From Candidatus Nitrosopumilus sp. (GTDB lineage Archaea > Thermoproteota > Nitrososphaeria > Nitrososphaerales > Nitrosopumilaceae), in assembly GCA_028351415.1 (NCBI GenBank), contig JAOMJV010000005.1, forward strand, positions 1 to 55,471: a stretch of DNA of 55,471 nucleotides, given 5' to 3'. The position numbers and the translations under genes are program-made. Positions within the stretch are counted from its first letter, which is position 1. Every line of letters begins with the position of its first letter. Below, in pieces: positions 34,913 to 43,154 of this stretch. Below the pieces are notes generated by a model. That model was not told the DNA's origin. It made no database searches and saw only the letters and a program-made list of their open reading frames with translations.

Positions 34913-35812
34913 ATGCATTATGTTGTTACTGGTGGAACTGGTTTTATTGGTAATAATATTGTTAAACTTCTAGTTAATGAAGGTCATTCAGTTACTGTAA
35001 TTGATAATTTACATTCTAGTAAAGTAGAATCTCTTGAATCTATTAACAATAAAATTAAATTTGAAAATGTGGATATTTTAAATTTTGATAAAATGGAATC
35101 TATTTTATCTAATTGTGATGGAATTTTTCATGAAGCTGCTTTAGTATCTGTTACAGAATCATTTGAAAATGAGGAACAATATTTTGATGTGAATGTAAAA
35201 GGAACTAAAAATATTTTTGAAATTGCAACAAAATATCATAAACGAGTAATTTATGCAAGCAGTTCTAGTGTTTATGGAAATCCCAATTACATTCCTATAA
35301 AAGAAAATTCTAATAGAAAAACATTCAATCCATATGCTCTAACAAAATTAAAAGTTGAACTTCTTGCAGAACAATTCACAAAAAATGGATTAGAAGTATT
35401 AGGTCTAAGATATTTCAATGTATATGGAATTGGACAAACATCAACATATGCTGGAGTAATTACACAATTCCTTAGAAATTTAAATAAAAATAGACCACCT
35501 GTTATTAATGGCGATGGTAAACAAATTAGAGATTTTGTTCATGTAAATGATGTTGCTAGAGCAAATTTACTTGCAATGGAATGTAAAATTAAAAATGGAT
35601 TTTTTAATATTGGCAGTGGTCGAGATACATCTATTTTACAATTAGCTAAAATTATGATTGATATTACTGGACTTGATTTGAAATCTGTATTTGCACCTCT
35701 ACCAAATGGCGATGTCAAACTAAGTCAAGCTGACACCAGTTTATCCAAAAAATTATTAGGTTGGGAAAGTTCTATTCCATTCGAAGAAGGGATTAAACAA
35801 TTATTTAATTGA
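34913..35812 (+). CDS. UDP-glucose/GlcNAc 4-epimerase-like SDR
   Basis: 299 residues. HYVVTGGTGFIGNNIVKLL starts the Rossmann fold; IFHEAALVSVTESFE, YASSSSVYGNP and PYALTKLKVELLAE (Tyr-x3-Lys) are the SDR catalytic segments, and GDGKQIRDFVHVNDVA is typical of GalE-like enzymes. It likely interconverts a 4-hydroxyl of UDP-glucose or UDP-GlcNAc for the glycan. Divergent from the dehydrogenase gene, it stands before the GT4 gene with a 128-base AT-rich gap in between. Confidence 0.88.
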   Translation: MHYVVTGGTGFIGNNIVKLLVNEGHSVTVIDNLHSSKVESLESINNKIKFENVDILNFDKMESILSNCDGIFHEAALVSVTESFENEEQYFDVNVKGTKNIFEIATKYHKRVIYASSSSVYGNPNYIPIKENSNRKTFNPYALTKLKVELLAEQFTKNGLEVLGLRYFNVYGIGQTSTYAGVITQFLRNLNKNRPPVINGDGKQIRDFVHVNDVARANLLAMECKIKNGFFNIGSGRDTSILQLAKIMIDITGLDLKSVFAPLPNGDVKLSQADTSLSKKLLGWESSIPFEEGIKQLFN

Positions 35813-35940
35813 ACAAAAATTTTATCTAATTTTTTAATTAGAATTTATCATTTAGATTTATTTTTATTCTGGATTAAATTATATACTTTATCTTGTGATT
35901 TTTCAATAGAATTATGTAGTCATTAAATTTTATAATTTTT

Positions 35941-37257
35941 ATGCGCGTTGCAATGCCCATAAATTGGAATTTAGATGCATCCAGTCTTACAAATATCGCA
36001 AGAAATAATTTTAGAGAACTTGGTAAAATAATGAATGATACTAAATCATTTACACTTGCTGCTATAGGAATCCAGTCAACTGGTTTGGGTGATTTTAATC
36101 AACACTTTGATCTTTTACATATACCAAATATGGGTGGATACAAATTTGCTTTAACTGCTTCTTTTTCTTGCGATAATATTATTTTTGGATGTTCAGGAAT
36201 CGATGAAATTATTTATGGTAAAGAAATCTTGGTGTGGCCTGGCACATGGCGCAATGTAAAAAGACAATCAAAACTAGACATTTCTTATTGGAAAAAATAT
36301 GCTCATAAAATAAAACATATTCACTTACCTGCTAATTCTGAATTAAACGAATTTCATGAGTATTTAGACATACCATATGAAAAAATGTCAGTTATTAATC
36401 ATGGTGTAAATCATGATTTTTTTAAACCAACAAATGATAAAGAAAATACTAGAGAAAAAATTTTATCTAAATTAAAAATTCCCAATGATCCATATTTTCT
36501 ACATATAGGAGAAAATAATTATGTTCGAAAAAATTTAAAGCGTATTGGTGAAGCATATGAGCAAGCAAAATATTCTGATTCAAAAAATAATTTTAAACAT
36601 AATCTGATAATTGCAGGTAAACATTATCCTGCAATTGAAAAAGAACTGTCCCGAATAGGCGGTATATACTTCCTAGATTGGATTACCGATGATGATTTAC
36701 TGCAACTTATTCAAGGATCCGATGCATTTCTTTTACCTTCTATTCATGAGGGATTTGGAATGCCTCTTGTAGAATCCATGGCTTGTGGTGTTCCTTGTAT
36801 GTCCTCAAATCGCCATGCTCCGCCTGAAGTACTTTCAGGCTCTGGTATATTGGTGGATCCACTTGATGTTGATGAAATTACAAACTACATGTTAAAACTA
36901 GATCAAGATAAAAAATTATTAAAAGATTTATCCGAAAAGAGTTTGCTTCGTTCTCAAGATTTTTCGTGGAAGAAAAATGCTGAAGAAATTTTTAAACTAT
37001 ATGAAATTGATTCTTCTAAACCGATGCAAAATTTTGAAAAAGAATATGGGATAGCTGCTTATAGAACATTAAGTAGTATTGCAGATATGTTTCCCACTCC
37101 AAAAGTTGATTTACTGGGTCCACTCATACGTTTTGATTATTCCAAATTATTGGATTGGGCTGTTAATATAGGATTGAAAGATTCTAAGATTAAAGATTTT
37201 CTTCATCCTTTTGCAGATTGGTATAAGTTAAAACTTGAGGAAGTACATCACGAGTAA
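35941..37257 (+). CDS. Family 4 glycosyltransferase (GT-B)
   Basis: 438 residues. The donor-side motif is PSIHEGFGMPLVESMACGVP with the Glu-x7-Glu pair, preceded by ILHI-like FLHIGENNYVRKNLKR and IINHGVNHDFFKP. The N-terminal Rossmann half is shorter (RVAMPINWNLDASSL). Retaining mannosyl-, glucosyl- or GlcNAc-transfer is typical. The final 80 residues extend past the GT domain (RTLSSIADMFPTPKVDLLG). Its stop is five bases before the next gene, giving a two-gene operon. Confidence 0.85.
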   Translation: MRVAMPINWNLDASSLTNIARNNFRELGKIMNDTKSFTLAAIGIQSTGLGDFNQHFDLLHIPNMGGYKFALTASFSCDNIIFGCSGIDEIIYGKEILVWPGTWRNVKRQSKLDISYWKKYAHKIKHIHLPANSELNEFHEYLDIPYEKMSVINHGVNHDFFKPTNDKENTREKILSKLKIPNDPYFLHIGENNYVRKNLKRIGEAYEQAKYSDSKNNFKHNLIIAGKHYPAIEKELSRIGGIYFLDWITDDDLLQLIQGSDAFLLPSIHEGFGMPLVESMACGVPCMSSNRHAPPEVLSGSGILVDPLDVDEITNYMLKLDQDKKLLKDLSEKSLLRSQDFSWKKNAEEIFKLYEIDSSKPMQNFEKEYGIAAYRTLSSIADMFPTPKVDLLGPLIRFDYSKLLDWAVNIGLKDSKIKDFLHPFADWYKLKLEEVHHE

Positions 37258-37262
37258 TTGAT

Positions 37263-39059
37263 ATGTCGTATATAGCTCCAACTAGATCGAAGAAACTCAA
37301 GAAACTGTTCATGATTGCATATTCACTTATTCAGGCCTGGGGATGGAGTTATTTTTTCTATATTGCACGAAAAGAATGGAAAGCTAAAGGATTCACTATT
37401 TTTTATCCTGATCAAAAACCTATAGCCTTATTTGATAGAATTTCATTTCAAGAATCTTATAAAAATTATCTAAATGATATTAAATTTTCCAACATTAAAG
37501 ATTTTTCTAATTCTAATTTACCACAAATTACATTTTTAATTTATTATGATTCTAAAAAACTTAAAAATCTACAAACTATTTTGAAATCTTTTTTAGATCA
37601 ATCATTTGATAAATGGAACTTAGTTTTAATTTCAAAAAATAGCGATGTTGTAGACTCTTCACTCCTTACTCCTGATACGAGAATTTCTCTAATTCCTAAT
37701 TCTGACATTAAATCCATTTCAGATAAAATTAATTCATTAGAATATGACTTTTTAGGTTTAATTGATTCAAATGTGACACTTTCTTCTTATTCATTACTAG
37801 AATTTGTTAAGTTTTTGAAAAAAAACCCTAATTCTGACATTATATATTCTGATCATGATTCTATTGATAAAAATGGTGAAAGACATAATCCATTTTTTAA
37901 ACCTAATTGGAGCTTAATCACTTTTCTTTCATTTGATTATATTTCCTCTTTATGTATTGTGAGAAAAGACATTGTACAAAAAGTTCTTAAAACTAAAATT
38001 TTGAATGATTTTTCATTTGATTTCTTATTACACTGTGTTCATTCAACTAATGAAATTACTCACGTTCCTAGTCCTTTGTATTCTAAAATGGATTCTGATC
38101 CTTTCTTCTCTAAAGAGTACAAAAAAGATATTTTAATAAAATATGTTCAAGAAAATTATATTGATGCAAAAATTGAGAATGGATTATTGCCTGATACTTT
38201 TCGTATGCATTATGATCTAAAATCTCAACCAAAAGTATCTATATTTATCCCCACAAAAAATAATCGACAACTTTTACAAAGATGTATTAATAATATTGAA
38301 AAAAATACTGATTATAAAAATATAGAAATTATAATAATAGATAATCCTGCAAAACCAGATGAAATTTATTTTGATCCTAGATTAAAAAAATATTATGATG
38401 AAATTCCTCATAAAGTAGTAAGTTACGAGGGAAATTTTAATTTTTCAAAAATGAATAATGTGGCAGTAAAAGAATCTACTGGAGATTTATTATTATTTTT
38501 AAATGATGACACTAAAATTTTATCAAAATCAAAAGATTGGTTAGATGAAATGGTAAGTATTTTGCTACAAGATGATGTTGGTGTAGTTGGACCTAAACTA
38601 GTTTTTCGTGATGATACTATACAACATGCTGGAATGACTTTTCTTAAAACAGGTGCAGGCTTTCATCCGTTTATGAAATTAGACGAGGATGCAAAAGGAT
38701 ATCATAATTTTGCAAATATTATGAAAGAATGTTCTGCTGTCACTGGTGCATGTTTACTTACAACACGAGATATTTTTGAACAAATTGGTGAATTTGATGA
38801 GGATTTTGATGTTTATTATGGTGACTCTGATTTATGCCTAAAAATTAGAGATGCTGGTTACAAGGTTGTATACACGCCGTTTTCTGTACTGTTACATGAC
38901 GGTTCACGTACAATTCGAGGTAAATTTAATTTCAATTATTTTGCAGTAGAGTCACATCAAAGATTTCTTGAAAAGTGGCCTGAACTCAAAAATGGTGATC
39001 CATTCTATCATGAAATGTTGGATTGGGATTACTCATTACCCGAAAAATTTGATGCTTGA
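37263..39059 (+). CDS. Tandem-domain family 2 glycosyltransferase
   Basis: 598 residues. An N-terminal hydrophobic helix (AYSLIQAWGWSYFFYIARK) precedes a first, degenerate GT-A-like domain (ITFLIYYDSKKLKNLQTILK, DFLGLIDSNVTLS) in which the usual DxD reads DSN. The second domain has VSIFIPTKNNRQLLQRCI, IIIIDNPAKP, LFLNDDTKIL and the acceptor-site VYYGDSDLCLKI. It resembles processive O-antigen or rhamnan polymerising GT2 proteins. It may add several residues in a row while membrane-attached. Confidence 0.85.
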   Translation: MSYIAPTRSKKLKKLFMIAYSLIQAWGWSYFFYIARKEWKAKGFTIFYPDQKPIALFDRISFQESYKNYLNDIKFSNIKDFSNSNLPQITFLIYYDSKKLKNLQTILKSFLDQSFDKWNLVLISKNSDVVDSSLLTPDTRISLIPNSDIKSISDKINSLEYDFLGLIDSNVTLSSYSLLEFVKFLKKNPNSDIIYSDHDSIDKNGERHNPFFKPNWSLITFLSFDYISSLCIVRKDIVQKVLKTKILNDFSFDFLLHCVHSTNEITHVPSPLYSKMDSDPFFSKEYKKDILIKYVQENYIDAKIENGLLPDTFRMHYDLKSQPKVSIFIPTKNNRQLLQRCINNIEKNTDYKNIEIIIIDNPAKPDEIYFDPRLKKYYDEIPHKVVSYEGNFNFSKMNNVAVKESTGDLLLFLNDDTKILSKSKDWLDEMVSILLQDDVGVVGPKLVFRDDTIQHAGMTFLKTGAGFHPFMKLDEDAKGYHNFANIMKECSAVTGACLLTTRDIFEQIGEFDEDFDVYYGDSDLCLKIRDAGYKVVYTPFSVLLHDGSRTIRGKFNFNYFAVESHQRFLEKWPELKNGDPFYHEMLDWDYSLPEKFDA

Positions 39060-39099
39060 ACATGGATTATGTTTATAGGCTTTTTTGTAATTATTTGAT

Positions 39100-39108
39100 T
39101 TTATATTA
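39100..39108 (+). promoter_or_regulatory. TATA-like box before rmlA
   Basis: The sequence tttatatta is centred 25 bases before ATG 39129, giving a leaderless start. Confidence 0.45.
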
Positions 39109-39128
39109 GATAAATTTATGAATTTTGT

Positions 39129-40202
39129 ATGAAAGGAATTATTTTACACGGTGGTCATGGAACAAGATTAAGACCACTAACTCATACTGGTCCTAAACAA
39201 CTACTTCCAATTGCAAACAAGGCAATGTCTCAGTATGCTCTAGAGGATCTAAAAACTGCAGGGATAACTGACATTGGAATAATTATTGGTGATGTGTACC
39301 CTGAAAAAGTAAAGGAATACTATGGAACGGGAGAAAAGTTTGGTGTAAAAATTACATACATTTACCAAGACAAGCCAAAAGGAATTTCACACGCCATAAG
39401 ACTATGTAAAGATTTTATCGGAACTGACAGATTTATTGTTTATCTTGGTGATAATGTATTAAGAAAAGATCTTACTGATTATACAAAAAAATTTCAAACA
39501 TCAGATTCTGATGCAATGATTTTACTATGTGAAGTTGATGATCCCCCCAGATTTGGTATTGCAGAACTAGACTTAGACAATCCTGGAAAGATTAAAAAAA
39601 TTGTGGAAAAACCAAAGGATCCTCCATCTAATTTAGCAGTAATTGGAATTTACTTTCTAACTCCAAAAATCTTTGACATTATAGATAATCTAAAGCCTTC
39701 TTGGAGAGGCGAGCTTGAAATTACAGAAGCACTAGATCTACTGATGAATCAGGGAAACAAAATTGAATACGATACAGTTACTGGTTGGTGGAAAGATACT
39801 GGAACCCCTGAAGATATTATTCATGCAAATAAACTAGTACTGGATTCCATTGGCACTGAAAATCAATTTTTAATTGACGATGACGCAGAAACTAAAAACA
39901 ATATTGTAATTGGAAAAGGAACTAGCATATCTAGAGACTCATTTGTCACAGGACCTGTAATTATTGGAAAAAACTGTTCAATTGGACCCGGTGTAAGGAT
40001 TGGACCATACGTATCAGTTGGGAATAACTGTAAACTCCAAAGATGTGAGATTGAAAATTCTATAATCATGGCAGATTGCACCATTAACGCAAAGATAGAT
40101 TTTACCTCCAGTATTATAGCTCATGGCTCTGAAATTGAGGATTCTGATGTTACAAAGAAACATCAATTCCTGCTAGGTGAAAGATCTCAGATTAAACTCT
40201 AG
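39129..40202 (+). CDS. rmlA: Glucose-1-phosphate thymidylyltransferase, long archaeal form
   Basis: 357 residues. GIILHGGHGTRLRPLTHTGPKQLLP contains the NTP loop and catalytic Lys (split form of GGxGTRLxPxT); EKPKDPPSNLAVIGIYF and WKDTGTPEDIIHAN are RmlA features. Unlike bacterial RmlA it carries a C-terminal left-handed beta-helix (IVIGKGTSISRDSF, PVIIGKNCSIGPGVRIG), as in the long form common in archaea. It probably provides dTDP-glucose for the rmlBCD set 10 kb away. Codon choice is less AT-extreme than in the genes to its left, suggesting an older, core gene. Confidence 0.85.
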   Translation: MKGIILHGGHGTRLRPLTHTGPKQLLPIANKAMSQYALEDLKTAGITDIGIIIGDVYPEKVKEYYGTGEKFGVKITYIYQDKPKGISHAIRLCKDFIGTDRFIVYLGDNVLRKDLTDYTKKFQTSDSDAMILLCEVDDPPRFGIAELDLDNPGKIKKIVEKPKDPPSNLAVIGIYFLTPKIFDIIDNLKPSWRGELEITEALDLLMNQGNKIEYDTVTGWWKDTGTPEDIIHANKLVLDSIGTENQFLIDDDAETKNNIVIGKGTSISRDSFVTGPVIIGKNCSIGPGVRIGPYVSVGNNCKLQRCEIENSIIMADCTINAKIDFTSSIIAHGSEIEDSDVTKKHQFLLGERSQIKL

Positions 40203-40242
40203 AACTAACTATTTACATATCATATTATTTCAAAAGATTACA

Positions 40243-41118
40243 ATGAAGATAGCTTGTATTCCTGCATATAACGAGGAATCCGATATTGAAAGTTTAGTAA
40301 AATCATCACAGAATTATGTTGACACTGTAATTGTATGTGATGATGCTTCTACAGACAATACCGCATTTATGGCCAAAAAAGCAGGAGCTGTAGTAATTTC
40401 TCACAAAACAAACAAAGGATATGGTGCGGCAATAATATCTCTATTTAATTACGCAAGAGAAAATAATGCAGATGTTATGGTTACACTGGATGGAGATGGA
40501 CAACATGACCCTGATCAGATTCCATTATTACTGAATACAATAACTCAACACAATGTAGATGTTGTAATTGGTTCAAGATTTCTAAATTCTAACACTGAAT
40601 CTCCTGGCTATAGGAAAACAGGAATTAAAATTATAACGTCTGCTGCAAACTATGGTACTGACCTCAAAGTCTCTGACTCTCAATCCGGATTCAGAGTATA
40701 TTCAAAAAATGCAATCAATGAGATTCATCCCACTGAAAATGGTATGTCAGTATCAACTGAAATTCTACTTAAAATTTCTAACAAGAAATTATCACTTGCT
40801 GAAATTCCAATAACTGTATCTTATGATGGTGATACATCTGAACATAACCCCGTTTCTCATGGTGTTTCAGTTCTTGCAAATACAATCAAATACGTATCGA
40901 TAAAACACCCATTACAATTTTATGGATTTCCTGGAATTGTGTTGATAGGTATTGGAATAATTTTGGGTGGAATGTTTTTAGATGCATATCTAAATGAACA
41001 AATTATATTTTACGGTTCATTATTAGGATCCGTCGTACTATTTCTATTGGGATCAATATTATCTGTAACTGCAATTATTTTGTTTTCAATGGCAAATTTG
41101 ATTCGAAATAATAAATAA
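40243..41118 (+). CDS. Dolichol-phosphate-sugar synthase-like glycosyltransferase (GT2)
   Basis: About 291 residues from ATG 40243 (MKIACIPAYNEES), 40 bases after the rmlA stop; an ATG at 40177 would overlap rmlA and add a non-family tail. VIVCDDASTDNT, TLDGDGQHDPDQIP and DSQSGFRVYSKNAI are DPM1/GtrB motifs, and two C-terminal membrane segments (FPGIVLIGIGIILGGMF and SLLGSVVLFLLGSILSV) follow. Paralogue of the protein at 25417-26298; the shared KHPLQFYGFPG / NHPLKFLGIPG segment shows this. It likely charges polyprenyl phosphate with a sugar. Confidence 0.86.
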   Translation: MKIACIPAYNEESDIESLVKSSQNYVDTVIVCDDASTDNTAFMAKKAGAVVISHKTNKGYGAAIISLFNYARENNADVMVTLDGDGQHDPDQIPLLLNTITQHNVDVVIGSRFLNSNTESPGYRKTGIKIITSAANYGTDLKVSDSQSGFRVYSKNAINEIHPTENGMSVSTEILLKISNKKLSLAEIPITVSYDGDTSEHNPVSHGVSVLANTIKYVSIKHPLQFYGFPGIVLIGIGIILGGMFLDAYLNEQIIFYGSLLGSVVLFLLGSILSVTAIILFSMANLIRNNK

Positions 41119-41190
41119 TTATTTTAATTAAATATTTTTACTTTAGAATTTAAAATCTACAATACCACACTATGTTTAATTAATCATTTA

Positions 41191-41649
41191 ATGTATGCAA
41201 GAAAGATGTTCAAACAATTATTATTTTTAGCAGTTTTGATGTTTATTCCGCCATTATCTTTTGCTCAGATTGCAGATCATACATTTGAGACATCCATTGA
41301 GGAAGGTCAAATTTACATTATTGTTCAAATTGAAATTAGAGATTCTAATCAAAATCTTGCAGGTTACATAGAAACTGATCGAATTACAGTCCTAAATTTT
41401 GAGGAACTATCGCTAATTTTAGATGACATGTCTGCAAATTCTGAAAATACCAAAATCATAATAATTGATGATAAAAAATATCAGATAATTACAGGAATTG
41501 GCGATGCCCAATATGCCTCTGATACCACTGTTTCATTATCTGGAATTACCAATGATGGCGAATCTTTGGCCTATGCAAATTATGGTGGATTTCCAGTCAA
41601 ATCAGGTGATTCAGTGTTGACTACTTGGACTATGATTCGTCCTGCTTGA
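41191..41649 (+). CDS. Secreted hypothetical protein
   Basis: 152 residues. A signal peptide (FKQLLFLAVLMFIPPLSFA, start at 41191 or at the in-frame ATG 41206) is followed by a small beta-rich domain (TFETSIEEGQIYIIVQIEIR, DTTVSLSGITNDGE) with no cysteines. I recognise no family. Its 3' end overlaps the convergent membrane-protein gene by 20 bases. It lies at the boundary between the glycan island and the S-layer gene and may be an envelope protein. Confidence 0.7.
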   Translation: MYARKMFKQLLFLAVLMFIPPLSFAQIADHTFETSIEEGQIYIIVQIEIRDSNQNLAGYIETDRITVLNFEELSLILDDMSANSENTKIIIIDDKKYQIITGIGDAQYASDTTVSLSGITNDGESLAYANYGGFPVKSGDSVLTTWTMIRPA

Positions 41650-42874
41650 TTTTTCCTAGTAATGTTGAGACCCCTATTGCAAAAAATACTACTAATGGAA
41701 CCAATCGATACGGCTCGTTTGTCTGCTCTGTAAATATGATTAGAAGCGGAGGTACTAGTAAAAATCCTGAAATTAACACTTGAATTGAATTTGCCTGATG
41801 AAGCCCCTTTAATGATTTTAAAAATAATGCCACAGTTAGAGGCAATAAAAATATTAGAATAATTGGATCAAATCTTAGTTGATAGCTAAATTGTACAAAA
41901 CCTTCAATGAAATTTTCTGGTAGAAATGTGGTATTGGTATCATCAGATAAATTACTTGCAGCAAATAAACCTGCAATTATTAGAACTGTATAAAATATTA
42001 GGACATACATTCGTTTTTTACCGTTTGTATTGTTTAATACAAAAAATATTGTCAATGGTAAAAATACCGAAGATAGTAATTTTGAAAATAATGCTAGTAC
42101 AAATGAAATATGTGAGAACTGCCATTTTTTTAAAACCAAATAAAGTGATAACACGTAAAACAATACCCAGAAATTTGAATACGCAGCAGACGTATCATAA
42201 GTCAAAAATATATTACTTTGTAAAACTAAGAGCATCGCAATAATTCCTGGAACTCTTTTTTTTGTAATTTCTTTTGTAATCAAAAAAGTTGCAACTAGTA
42301 ATGCAATACTTGCAAAAAATGCAACAACTCTATAATCTCCAAATACTTTTTCTGATATTATTAATAACGAATATTTTACATGTGGTTCTATAGCTGAGTA
42401 GTTTAAATTTCCTTCAATTGCATTTTGAATTGTAAATTTACCATTTAGACGTGACTCCTCTAGCCTTTCATCAATTTTATGAAAATCTGGAAACTCTTCT
42501 TCTGTTTCAAATTCTGGAACCGTTGCAACTATGTATGCTGATAAAATTATGATTATTGTGACGGCTGTAATTTTTTTTGATACATCAAAATTAAAAAGAC
42601 GATTTAAGGAGTAATTTTTTTTGTAGTATATTATCCCAATTAATAACACAATTCCGTTAAGTATTAAAAATGGAATTGCCAATACTCCCACTTCAAAAGG
42701 ATCAACCTGCGGGGTGTAAAATGGCAGTTCACTAAACTCTGAAGTAACACTTGAAATTAAAGCTGGAAAAATCACTGACACACAACAAAGTAAAACTATT
42801 GAGATGGAAAATGCAAATACTGCATAACTTAGCATTGATGATTTTGAAATTAGATTTTTATTTGTGTCAAACAA
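41630..42874 (-). CDS. Multi-spanning membrane protein, GT-C-like
   Basis: 414 residues with about ten hydrophobic segments (AVFAFSISIVLLCCVSVIF, VGVLAIPFLILNGIVLLIGI and others). An acidic loop between segments 3 and 4 (EFETEEEFPDFHKIDERLEE) and the following HVKYSLLIISEKVFGDYRV resemble GT-C glycosyltransferases of the PMT/GT39 type, but the match is weak. It may use the lipid-linked sugar made by the GT2 at 40243. No clear catalytic motif could be fixed by eye; polysaccharide polymerase or transporter remain possible. Confidence 0.5.
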   Translation of the reverse strand: MFDTNKNLISKSSMLSYAVFAFSISIVLLCCVSVIFPALISSVTSEFSELPFYTPQVDPFEVGVLAIPFLILNGIVLLIGIIYYKKNYSLNRLFNFDVSKKITAVTIIIILSAYIVATVPEFETEEEFPDFHKIDERLEESRLNGKFTIQNAIEGNLNYSAIEPHVKYSLLIISEKVFGDYRVVAFFASIALLVATFLITKEITKKRVPGIIAMLLVLQSNIFLTYDTSAAYSNFWVLFYVLSLYLVLKKWQFSHISFVLALFSKLLSSVFLPLTIFFVLNNTNGKKRMYVLIFYTVLIIAGLFAASNLSDDTNTTFLPENFIEGFVQFSYQLRFDPIILIFLLPLTVALFLKSLKGLHQANSIQVLISGFLLVPPLLIIFTEQTNEPYRLVPLVVFFAIGVSTLLGKIKQDES

Positions 42875-43080
42875 TTTTTAATTATAAAAAATGAGTTGAT
42901 TCCACCCTAAAAGAGTTAATTTTCATTAAATTATACAAAATTAGCCTCCAGATATTTGATGATTATGACTAATTTTATGTAATATTATTGGATCATTAAT
43001 ATAAAACACAAATAATTATAACTAATACATAGAATATATGTGAAAATAATTAAAAAGTGCAAAAAATTGTGAAATATCTA

Positions 43081-43098
43081 CAAAAAAACACGTTTTTG
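43081..43098. repeat. Inverted repeat upstream of the S-layer-like gene
   Basis: caaaaa (43081-43086) and tttttg (43093-43098) are six-base complementary arms separated by aacacg. The element lies about 20 bases above the TATA-like box and may be a regulator site or simply AT-rich chance pairing. Confidence 0.35.
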
Positions 43099-43102
43099 TG
43101 GA

Positions 43103-43117
43103 CTAATCGTCCATTAG
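43103..43117. promoter_or_regulatory. Palindrome ctaat-N5-attag next to the TATA-like box
   Basis: A perfect five-base inverted repeat around cgtcc lies directly before the ggttaaatac box, where BRE or a transcription factor would bind. It could be an operator; no regulator is known from the sequence. Confidence 0.35.
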
Positions 43118-43118
43118 G

Positions 43119-43127
43119 GTTAAATAC
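43119..43127 (+). promoter_or_regulatory. TATA-like box of the S-layer-like gene
   Basis: The sequence gttaaatac is centred 32 bases before ATG 43155, but only 11 before the in-frame TTG at 43134. Standard archaeal spacing thus supports the ATG, with a very short leader. Confidence 0.5.
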
Positions 43128-43154
43128 TAATTTTTGACAAAAATAACTAATAAC

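Larger units (their letters stand above)
42875..43154. other. Intergenic region before the S-layer-like gene
   Basis: 280 bases without a convincing gene. It holds the promoter and two inverted repeats listed separately, and an AT-rich stretch from 42990 to 43040 with no open frame of note. Confidence 0.6.

Noticed and set aside
40177-40242. Earlier ATG for the GT2 at 40243
   Set aside because: The extra 22 residues overlap rmlA and are unlike the family; the DPM-type motif starts right at MKIACIPAYNEE.
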